Positions 54,305 through 64,000 of a stretch of DNA of 64,000 bases are shown here, one piece after another. The DNA is from Plutella xylostella. Lineage: Eukaryota > Arthropoda > Insecta > Lepidoptera > Plutellidae. Made by a program: the position numbers and the translations under genes. The stretch covers positions 4,788,501-4,852,500 of the forward strand of contig NC_064006.1 of assembly GCF_932276165.1 (NCBI RefSeq). The letters run 5' to 3'. Within the stretch, counting starts at the first letter, position 1. Every line of letters begins with the position of its first letter. Under the pieces are notes generated by a model. That model searched no databases. It saw nothing but the letters and a program-made list of their open reading frames with translations, and was not told the origin of the DNA.

Positions 54305-54613
54305 TGTAGCACAGGGCGCTATTAAGACGTGACAAGAGTTCTCCTTCGCGCTCGCTCTTGAGGCTGCGCGATGCAAAACTCTTAGGCCTTGGTCTCCTAT
54401 TTACGCCGTAGGTCGCGTCCAGCGTCACACCGTAGGCCGCGTCACGATGCTCACTATAGAAATGTACTGATGCGGTCTCCCTCACACGCCGACGTTTGGC
54501 GCGTAGATGTATTGAGCATTGTGACGCGGCCTACGGTGTGACGCTGGATGCGAGCTACGGCGTAAATAGGAGACCCCGGCCTTATTGTCACGTCTTAAAT
54601 GCGCCCCGTACTA
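54305..54613. mobile_element. MITE family 2, copy carrying a nested element
   Basis: GTAGCACAGGGCGCTATTAA at the left and TTAAATGCGCCCCGTACTAG at the right match the family copy at 33802-33924. The interior is interrupted after AACTCTTA by the element at 54385-54581. Confidence 0.88.
54385..54581. mobile_element. PIF/Harbinger-like MITE nested in MITE family 2
   Basis: 197 bp, flanked by TTA on both sides (54382-54384, 54582-54584). TIRs GGCCTTGGTCTCCTATTTAC and, reverse-complemented, GGCCGGGGTCTCCTATTTAC, continuing GCCGTAGG/GCCGTAGC. Longer inner complementarity (CAGCGTCACACCGTAGGCCG) makes most of it fold back. The TTA target duplication suggests the PIF/Harbinger superfamily. Confidence 0.82.
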
Positions 54614-55196
54614 GCCCTTCTTTAGTTTATTTGACTTCATTTTCAACCTACGGTATATAATACGAACTAGATGGAATGTCAGTGCAAAAGAAACGGCTCG
54701 ACAAATAACTCCCCACTTCTTCCACTGACCTCTTATTTTAAATTTGTTTATTCACGAATTTACAAAACACGTGCTATGCTTAATTAGTTTGAAATTATAA
54801 GCTATTACGTACTATACCACTTATGCAGCACCCTTTAGATAAGCAACCTTTATAAGGTAGAGTTGATACGTCAATAGTTGAGGCATCTTTCATACATATC
54901 ATTCTCACTGAATGTGTAAGATGAAAAAGTCTTTACAATATTGACTCTGTTTATTTAACTAAATCACTCCGTAAACTCATTTGCCAAAAAACAAGTTCAA
55001 ATATTTGGCCAAAAATTACAATTCTTCTTTGTAGGTATGCCTTTGTGTTAACACTTGTATGAGCTTAAAAATAAATGCATTCGGGGATATTTAAGTATGT
55101 GTACAGTCAGGAAAAAAAATATGTCTGACACCACAGCGCAAAAACTCTAAATTTTATGATCTACTGACGTGTCCTGAAAAATACTTACTGCCAGAT

Positions 55197-55326
55197 TCAA
55201 TAACTCTATCTATCGATAGCTGACAGTTACTTTCATACGATTTTGACAAAATGCAACTTTTATGTGTCAAAATTGTATGAGTGTAACTGTCAGCTATCGA
55301 TAGGTAGAGTATTGGAATAGGCAGTT
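55197..55326. mobile_element. MITE
   Basis: ACTGCCAGATTCAATAACTC and TATCGATAGCTGACAGTTAC at the left pair with GTAACTGTCAGCTATCGATA and GAGTATTGGAATAGGCAGTT at the right. Confidence 0.85.
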
Positions 55327-55507
55327 AATTGGCAGTGATTGTATGTATCCATAAACTACCTACTATTTGCTTTATCTATCTTCGACCCATGAGTGTTAGA
55401 ATCGAACTATTTGCACTGGGGTGGCAATCGACATAGGTATCTGTTTTGCTGACTGTACGTGTGACACGCATAAAGGATAATGCTAATTCGGTATTGAGCG
55501 TCTTCCT

Positions 55508-55540
55508 ACGCCGCCGCCGCCGCCGCCGCCGCCGCCGTCC
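55508..55540. repeat. (CGC)n trinucleotide repeat
   Basis: About ten CGC/CCG units. The overlapping 90-codon frame is created by the repeat and is not treated as a gene. Confidence 0.9.
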
Positions 55541-58500
55541 CGGCAGAAGTCATCGGTTCCGCGGGTCATCGGCATACATTCTGCGTTATTGTGAATTCGT
55601 CATAATAAGTGGTCACATACAGTATAGTCCTGGAGTTCACGACAGAAGTGTTATGTTAAAATATTGGGGTGCACGAAATATGCTTCTTCGAGTCACGTAT
55701 CATCTGTCCACTGACTGATTGCCTGACATGATTGTTCTCTCAGAAGGAGTCAATTTTTGATATAAAAATGTTTTAGTCAAATGTACAGGGCGTAGGGAAA
55801 AAATCAGACTTTTAAAAAGTAAGTAAACATGACAAGGCTAGTCCAGCGCTAGCGTTTGTCACCGCTAAAAAGACCAGAAGAGACAGTGTTGTGAGATATA
55901 GGTACGATATGTCCTATCCGATAATAAACATTATTATTTTAGAATGGGCACAAATCTTTATGCTGCGCTGCCTATGTATGTTTAGATGCGTCACTTATCT
56001 ACAATCATAATCTTTACATCTATTTATCTTGATATCTAAATATTCGTCCACTGCTTCGTAAGAATTTTGAGATTAACAGACCCAAAGCCTCCCAGACTAT
56101 CTCCAAACCTTACTAATTCCATACGTTCATACTCTTTATTATGCAAATAGCTGAAACTGTTAACTTCCGTGAATAGAATCTGTGTCAGACAAACAAACGT
56201 ATGTGAAGAATCTTGTCACCGAAATCTGAATATAAAGAAGCAATATTGAACAAAGAAAAGCGGAATTTATAAAGGTAGCCATTGACGAAATTCTCCAATG
56301 AACGTCATCCTATTGATCACGTATATGTAATCTGACATACAGTGCCACGAACTTATCTGTTCCGGTGAGAGCTCACGTAAATGTCTAATATTTCTTCATT
56401 CTTTAAGATATTAAGTTTTCCCGTAACAGTAATTTACCCTTGCGGTTTTAATAAACCCATTTAATCTATATCAATATATAATTTATTAGTAAATAATTAG
56501 ATATTGACCAATTTCGGTAACTGTCACCGGAACAGATAAGTTTGTCGCACTATACATATTCGAGATCATACATACTAACTTGAGTCCGCGTTGTTGTATG
56601 AATGGATTAATAATAGATTACTTAAAATAATTATAATAATCCAAAATATTCATATAGGTATATTTTTTTCCAAGATACAAAAATGAACAGTGAAATGCAG
56701 TTCTTGTGTGTAAAGAAAAACTTTAAAGCTCTTTAGAAAGCTTTACAAGTGAGAAAAGTGTTAATGACTACAAGGTACCTACCTATATCAAAATGAGAAT
56801 TTACAACATCCAGCAAAACGATGCAACCTCTTTACATGACAGTTGTCGAGTATCGTGTCTCGCTATAGTACTTGTTCTGAGGTCTCGACTCTCGCACTCA
56901 CACACACAAGACGGTACCCGCCCGCAGCTTCCGCCTGACTTTCACTTCCGGTTGCGATGTTTTCGCGCGCATTTTCCGACCGCGCTGTGTCTTGATACCT
57001 CTGCGCTACACATGCTGCCTTGGTACTTTATTTACTTGTTGGTGTAGGTTGCATTAGAAAAAAAGAGAAGTATATAAATGTTTGTATGTATGTGTGACTC
57101 GGAATCGACGTTGATCAAAGCGTCGTCGCGCCTATGTTGGTAATAGCAATAGCACGCATGATTATTTTGACGATACGTAGGTACGTAGTGTAAAAAATGC
57201 TTATTGCGACATGAAAAACAAAGATAGATTCTCAAAACAAAACACTTCGATACTATCGGTAAAATACTACCAAATTACTTTTAAACATTACACAAACGAC
57301 ATGAGATAATGTTTAGTAACATGTTCAAATGTGGCTTCCACCTTCGTTGCCGATTTCAATAACTCCTCTTTTGTGAAATAGTGTTAGACGCATTATCTAG
57401 ACAATCAACAAATAATTAAAAAAAAAACGTTGGTAAATGATAAATCTGAAACCTGAATCTACCGATGACTTAAATGCTTACTTTCATACACTTTTAACGC
57501 ACAAGAAGTTAAAATAATTATATTATCTAAATCGTATGAAAGTACCTACATAACTGCTAATCACTTTATTAAATGTTTTCCCTATGAATAGATAATGGTT
57601 CCCGATGGCCGTCGCTAGAAAGTGGGACAGGATGCGATTGTGTGCACTGTGAATGTCTAGTTTCTAGACTTACATTGTTGGCTAACTTAAATCGTAGGTA
57701 GATTTAAGTTATTTATAAATATCCTTCTAATGTTGCTTCACGGGAAAACATTGGGTATTCTTTTGACATTTGTCTATGTAGGAAGGCGAAACTTTGACAT
57801 TAGACGTACAAGTATTGCCTCATTTGCCTCATTTATATTATGCTTCTTTTTATCCCAGAACACACATGGGAAAACCTTGCGAAGAGGAAAACTCATGGGA
57901 AATGAAACTAAACTAAAAGTTTTCTCGAGATGGGGTAATGTGTAAATTATTGCAGTTAGTTATGCTATAACAAAACTTTGATGGTGCCATGGTGCCATAA
58001 TGTTATCTCTTTCTAAGTTCCCTTAAAGATGTGTTTGTATCACACATACAGAACATAACCTAGTTCACTAAAGGTGTCAGTACAGTCAACACAACAGGTA
58101 AGTGTGCATCCCAGTATTTAAAAAAAATCATATCTGCCCGTTTCAGTAACTCGACATACTGCAAATATCTACGATTGCTAGTAGTTTTTTTATGTACATT
58201 CCTAAATGTATTACGAGTGCATTTTATTATGTAAAAACAACTGTTCACCCTGGATGAGAATACTTATCTCTTTGGTCGACTGTACCTAATGTCAGCGATG
58301 TGAATTGTCATTCTCCTCGTGTACATCATCATCATCAGGCAGTCTGGTTGCGTCGTCCCCATCCTGTGTCGCGGGTAATTCGCTAATTACACACTCACAT
58401 AATAGGACTTTATCTAACTTCATTCAACATGCACTTCATACCATGCAACAGCGGTAAAGTGCGATGGGAAATGCAATCTGTAGTACACTGGTGGTTATGA

Positions 58501-59824
58501 GCGGAGTTTGGATAAGAGATTCGGCTTCGCTGCAGCAGTGGATGCAAGGATGATGGTTGGGGTCGTTGGTTTCTGGTAGTTTAGAATTAGGAAGAGTTTT
58601 TTTCTTCAAGCTAACTAATTAAAAGTTATGTTACGTAAGCATAACTCTGGGTGGTAAACGCGTGGCTAGGAAGAGACCATACTTAACTATATTAATGTCA
58701 GTGTTGTGAAGAGGCCTACGTCCAGCAGAGGAAGATTAGGGGCTGATAATTTTACAGGTATTGTTTAAGAATCCACCAATAGTGGAATAGAGTAGCTACA
58801 GCCATCTTCAAAAGTGCTTCAAGCAGTTGTCAGTTTACAAAGATGATCGTATCTAGCGCCTGAACATAACCCATTTATAAGAGTTTTGTTTGGTGAAATC
58901 TAATAGACTACGCGCCGCTTTCAACCGAACCTGCTGCCTGACAACATTATATATATTATCATAAAACACATCCCATTACTTCTGAACAAACTAACCATAT
59001 CACCCACAGAGCATTATGTCATGGGATTACTAGTGTTGGCAGCGGGTCACCACGGCCCTACGCGACTGGCGAGCCAAGCGACCGGCGACCAATCAGCGAA
59101 GAGACAGACACTCACGTACTCAAGCCATTTCCTATGCTGAGCACTTTCTAAGCTTAGTACCTGCATGGCCTGGGGACTGGCATTGTTTTGTTTAGACCTG
59201 GGTTAGGTAGATGGTTAACTATACAGATAGGCAGGCAGCATACTGTAGTGCGTCGCAGGTTTTCCAAGGACATTGTTGCTTCAATGTGGTTCCAACATCG
59301 GTTATCTGTTTTTCGGGAACATGGCATGACATAATTGATTTCCTGTCTTGCATGGAGAGCAAGACACACACGTCAAGACGTGACAAAAGTTCTCAGTCGC
59401 ACTTTTGTCTGGCGCCATTACCTATGCCCAAATTCATCTTTAAATAGAGTTTCACAGGAAAGCTCCTTGCTATCAAGACTTTCAACATAGTTGATATACC
59501 TACCTTAATGTTCTTCATCATTTGAGTTCCATTCCAGCGCTACTTGGGAGAGACATGAGAAACAGGTCCAGCTTGAAATGTTTTGGCTGATGATAATTAT
59601 GATATGACTCTCGTTGTATTAAACGAGCCGATTGCACGAAGGCTCCCGTTCGTTCATTTTTTTCTCAGTATAGTTCTACCCACAATAGAGCAACATCGAC
59701 CGAACGGCGATGGCGCTGAGCGGATTGGATCTCATAAAGTGTTGCGCATTGGTCAACGTACCTCTATAACTTATATAAAGAACCATAATTTTAAAAAGCC
59801 TCATCAGGATCCGTACAGAAGCCC

Positions 59825-59855
59825 GTGGGTCAATGGCGCAGTGGACTAAGTCGCA

Positions 59856-59888
<33 letters not shown>
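59825..59888. repeat. (GCC)n repeat next to a SINE-like A box
   Basis: About eleven GCC units at 59856-59887, directly preceded by AATGGCGCAGTGGACTAAGT, which fits a tRNA A box (TGGCNNAGTGG). No B box was found after the repeat. Confidence 0.6.
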
Positions 59889-62800
59889 ACTGCTAATGCC
59901 ATGCGCAGAGTAATGCAAATGTAGAGTTTCAATATTCATGCTCAGGTAACTATGATTTAATACCATCCATCCGGGACAGCCCTCCTAACGCGAACTTGTT
60001 TTGACAACGATTTTCGGATTCAAAATGTACTTACCTATTTCATTTGACCCTCGTTGTTTAGGAGCCAAATTCCCCAAGTTTAGGTTGGTTTTTTCACGAT
60101 GTCGCATTAATTTGAAAACTTAAAAAAAAAACAATTTTTGTATTAAGTAGACAGTGAGAGTGTATAGTCCTCACATATAATTTATTTGACTATTGAAAAA
60201 TCTAGCCTAAAACAAAGTAAAATTCTCTACTGTATGATGTTATAAATACTCTATGCCTGTGTTCTACCCTGATCACGCGTGTGCACAGTAAAAGTACTTT
60301 CGTTGGAGGACACATTGTCATGCCGATTGTCTTTTGTTTCTAGGAAGCCAGCACTATCCATCTTCTGTCAGTGTGTCTAGCCAATTTGCATTGTGCCCAC
60401 TGTGTTTCCAGGCAGGTTAGCTGCGATGCGTGGAAAGCGAATCAACTTATCATTATTGTGGAGGCTAAGCGATGGTTGAACGTGAAAACTTATGAGCATT
60501 AGGCTTTGTTACTTATACTGTCGAGTTTTTACTTTGGTTGTTTATGATTTTGAAACTTTGCGTCAGAATTTTCATGCTTTCCAAATTAATACAATCATAA
60601 CTTATCTTCCAAAAAGTAAAAACACAAATGTAAAAGCAAAAAGTAAAATCTAAATTGGAACTGGCCGTTGGATAGATACCAATAATCGGTCTTGAAGCCT
60701 ACAGGGTGCAAATTAGGTTTTCCCTAAAAAAACGATTGCTCAAAATGGCCCATTTTCCCCAAGGAAGAGACTGTTGATAATATGTATACAGTATTTTTCG
60801 ATCATGGACAAAACATGATACTCCCTGTGAAATTTTGTGTACTTACTTACATTGTAGCCGCTTTACTAAACTTTTCCTAGTTCTTTATGATGATGGCAAA
60901 GCCAGTTGCTACGTTAACCGTACCGATACAATTAAAAATAGACCGATACCGATAGCGTGACAATTATAAATCAAATTATGTATGTATTATGTGCCGATTT
61001 AGTTTTCCTTTTGCAGTGTTGCCAACGTAACAATAGCTCATGTCCTGGTTAGTTCAATCGGTCAAGTGCGTTGTGGACATTTGTATGCATTCCGCACCCG
61101 TATGCAGTAGGGAACTATGCTAGGGTATGCAATGGGCAGAAAGTAAGCTTTGTTGTTGTAGGTAAAAGTTGAATTAGCATGAATCGAACTTTAAATGCAA
61201 AGATGGATTGTAGATAGCTAGAGTGCTTTGAAAGTAAGGCCCAATAGTACCGTCCAATCTAAACCTGGTTTAAATGAACAGAGCTTTCATTTAGAAAAAA
61301 TAGTTAGCTGACTATTCACAGGGAAAACCTAGAACAGTCTAGAGGCATGAGCTAAGGTAGTGTTGGCTGACAATGATTTAGGAAAATGGGTATCTAGAAA
61401 CAATCTTGAGAATCTGGAATGCTTATTAAGCTCCTCTGCAACATTTTTTGTTAGTTCTTAGGGACTATCGGCAATCCACCATCACTATACTTATAGGCAA
61501 TTAGACCATGATGCCACTGAGCCCCAGTCAATGAGGTCGCGATCATCAGTAAAATAACCACCAACATCTACGTAGTGAAGAAAAACGTTATGTATGTCTG
61601 TCTATAAATTAAAATCATCAAACGGATCAGGAACATGAATAAACAATTTATCATCAGGAGATCATCAGCATACACACGGTGGTCACACTCCTTCCATTGC
61701 CCGTTCCAATTTTAGTTCATGTCATCACCGTAGGGCGATTATAAGTTTCACGAACCTCCGTTTAGATTGCGTATCGTCAACTGTCACTGTCAAAATGTAA
61801 GGAAAATTGTTAGTTCCAAAAGTGACTTTTGTTTGTTTCTTTTTCCATAATGTTTGTGATCGAAAATAGTATCGAATCCTGTGATAGACGTACTGCATTA
61901 CGCACTGATTGAAGACTGGGTTTCTGAGGTAGGTATGGCCAAGAAGAATATGTGACGAGTAGGTATTAGTATGAAAATAAGTAGCGAAGATAGGTATATA
62001 AACACGTTTACACCATACAAACAAGGAACAAACCTGCTACATAGGCCAACCTGAAACAAGCAAATCCGTGTTCGCAGAGCTAGCTAAGTAGATAAACAAT
62101 AAGAGAATGCCTAGGTGCGTAGAGTTAAGTAAATTGTCTATTTACCGAGCTGCGGTCCCGTGCCAGATTCTAACCTATGCTTAGCGCTTACTTGTGTTGT
62201 CTGTGTGAAAGATTATTTTCTTGTTACTCAATTAGATAATACGAGGTGGAGTATAAGCTAGTAACTAGAAGGCACTTAGATATTTTGTCAGTAAGTATTG
62301 CTGAATACTTTGACAGTGGAGCATCTAAATAACTCCTTTTTAAATTGGGTCTAGATTCAGGTTTCAGTAGACTAGCTTTAATATTAATGACTTCAATGAT
62401 TTTGTTAGTGACACCACCGTCTATTGTTGTGGCAATGTAGAAATTAGGGCAATCTCTTTTATGGCAGTGTATCTGACTGTCCAGCATTGATCTTCACCAG
62501 TGCACTCGCTATCTTAAGCTGTTAATTACTTAAACACATCTGCAGGCGTACTCAAGAACACATTTTTATTAAAATAAGTTGGTAGAAACTACCAAATGTA
62601 GCGACTGCAAGCAAGCTTGAGCTGAGAGAGTTGTCGGGTAAGTGAGCAACCCGATTGTCAGATGTTTTCAAGCTGCCCGAAGGCCTCTGACTAGGTTTAG
62701 TGCTTAATAAGAGCAAATAACAGATTCAAGAGTAGCCTTCTGGATATCAGTTTGATGTCTGCTTTGGTAATTAATGGACATTTTACAAGTCGGCTGAAGT

Positions 62801-63109
62801 ATCTCCGACATTGGATACAGAGGCTTATCTTTAAGGTTTCAATAATATTCAGATTTCATGGTCCATTAACATGGTAATAAATAATACACTCACGAGCAAT
62901 GAAATAGTTCCAGTGAGAAAAGCTCTAAATTACTCCTAAACGGGCGCTGTCTGCAATATTTCAGAAATAATCAGAATACTAAGCAACTACATAAATAATA
63001 ACGTAAAAATATAGTAAATTTTTTAGAAAAAATAAATAGGTTCGTTTGGTTGCGGCATTTTGTAAGAAGAAATTTTGCATTGCTCGTAAACAGTGTAATA
63101 ATGTTGGTG

Positions 63110-63190
63110 TGTGTCTGGAATTCGAACAGGCGAGTCATTCGTCAAGTCGCGCGCCTTAGACTCGCGCGCCACGTGCGAGTTGCCCCTCCC
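63110..63190 (-). mobile_element. Possible tRNA-like SINE head
   Basis: On the minus strand GTGGCGCGCGAGTCTAAGG resembles an A-box region and CTGTTCGAATTCC a B box. Body and tail not recognised. Confidence 0.35.
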
Positions 63191-63932
63191 GTATTTACCT
63201 ACTTTTTTTGTCGTCAACTCGCTCGACTGTGAAAATATGTAGAGTCAGCCACAAAAGTTATATTTTATTATTCTTAAGGTAACTACTTAAAGTGTATAGG
63301 GTATTTTATAGGACTTTACTTTAAAATAAAATCAGTAATTAATCTCGCTTGGCAAACTGTTCTCTTCGAACACCTCCAAACACAGGTACCATTTTTATTT
63401 GTTCGGTCTTTGTTATATTTATAACCTGCACGAAGCAGTACCGACTTTCCTCGCTGGGATGTTATGATTTCATGTGCAGTTTTATTACTAGATGGACCTG
63501 CTTGCGATGAACTTCCTGAAAGTAATTGTTACAGTTAGGTCTGTCGTTTTAATCAACGAAATAAACGAAATTTGTTTAAAATTTTAGTGCTAATTCGATA
63601 TTTAATATAACGGTAACACAACAAAAACGTAACACTGTGTTTATATTACGGCAAGGTAGACTTGGTAATATAGTAAAGTTAATTTATTATAGGCTTACCC
63701 CCACAATACATCAAAATCAGTAAAAACTGCCACATTTTAACTGCACTGTACTGTAGACTTTCCGTACCTTGATAACTTGATCTGACTTCTCTTTTGAACT
63801 TCTTTTATCTGATTAATACGATCTCACAACATTTATCTAAGAACTTGTGAAGTTAAGTTTTTGTTTTTATTTACAATAACTAATGTTCCTATTATTCCTA
63901 ATTGTTGAAAGTAAAGTAATTAATTTACAAAA

Positions 63933-64000
63933 TCCTAACTAATATTGTAAATGCGAAAATAACTGTGTCTGTCTGTCTGTCTGTTACTCTTTCACGCCAA
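63933..64000 (+). mobile_element. Helitron-like element, second copy, cut by the window end
   Basis: Starts TCCTAACTAATATTGTAAAT and contains TGTCTGTCTGTCTGTCTGTT, matching 46436 onward. The 3' end is outside the window. Confidence 0.7.

Larger units (their letters stand above)
49265..63932. other. Long region with no supportable gene
   Basis: AT-rich, with only short open frames. Supported contents are the retroelement and MITE entries listed for this span, trinucleotide runs at about 55510 and 59856, and a tRNA-like segment near 63120. A CG-rich patch at 56920-57010 could be a promoter remnant, but no adjacent exon is evident. Nothing further recognised. Confidence 0.5.

Noticed and set aside
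55446..55718. 90-codon ORF with an Arg run
   Set aside because: The run is the (CGC)n microsatellite in one frame; the rest lacks protein-like features.
62224..62487. 87-codon minus-strand ORF
   Set aside because: No family features, no supporting splice or poly(A) signals, and ordinary AT-rich surroundings.
1..64000. CRISPR array, operon or prophage features
   Set aside because: No spaced direct repeats or prokaryotic gene clusters; spliced insect genes dominate.
1..64000. Endogenous viral genes
   Set aside because: No viral capsid, envelope or polymerase was recognised; all reverse transcriptases seen are non-LTR type.

Overview
Gene-sparse, AT-rich insect nuclear DNA, almost certainly from a moth or butterfly. 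The clues are split genes with GT-AG introns, arthropod versions of DHX9/maleless and roadblock dynein light chain, and repeats I recall as typical of Lepidoptera: RTE LINEs with an (ATC)n tail, tRNA-derived SINEs, short Helitron-like copies with a (GTCT)n core, and many small TA-flanked MITEs. No bacterial or viral genes were seen. Gene assignments rest on reading exons, splice sites and recalled family motifs; no database search was possible. Layout. 89-18413 (+): the last seven coding exons of a maleless/DHX9 RNA helicase, whose introns are packed with transposons. One intron (1575-6105) holds a jockey/CR1-type LINE and a gag-only LINE copy. The next large intron (6781-14574) is mostly one RTE LINE on the minus strand, split by a 2.35 kb mariner and by a second gag-only LINE, both with readable target-site duplications. 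The helicase OB-fold exon (14575-14766) is followed by a tandem array of partial copies of itself; two copies keep a 129-base open in-frame exon with mostly silent changes. 18660-18953 (-): roadblock-type dynein light chain, tail-to-tail with the helicase. 23240-27847 (-): a complete seven-exon VIP36/LMAN2-type cargo lectin, with degenerate local copies of its fifth exon. 46977-47878 (+): a two-exon, 74-residue secreted Kazal inhibitor. The rest (about 28.3-46.9 kb and 49.3-64 kb) has no gene I can support and holds MITEs, SINE and LINE fragments, a large foldback element and a few weak exon-like segments. The four genes do not form a pathway: RNA unwinding, microtubule transport, ER-Golgi lectin sorting and extracellular protease inhibition. 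The most notable structures are the exon array in the helicase gene, a family of pol-less half-LINEs with two near-identical copies, and the datable nest of transposons inside one intron.
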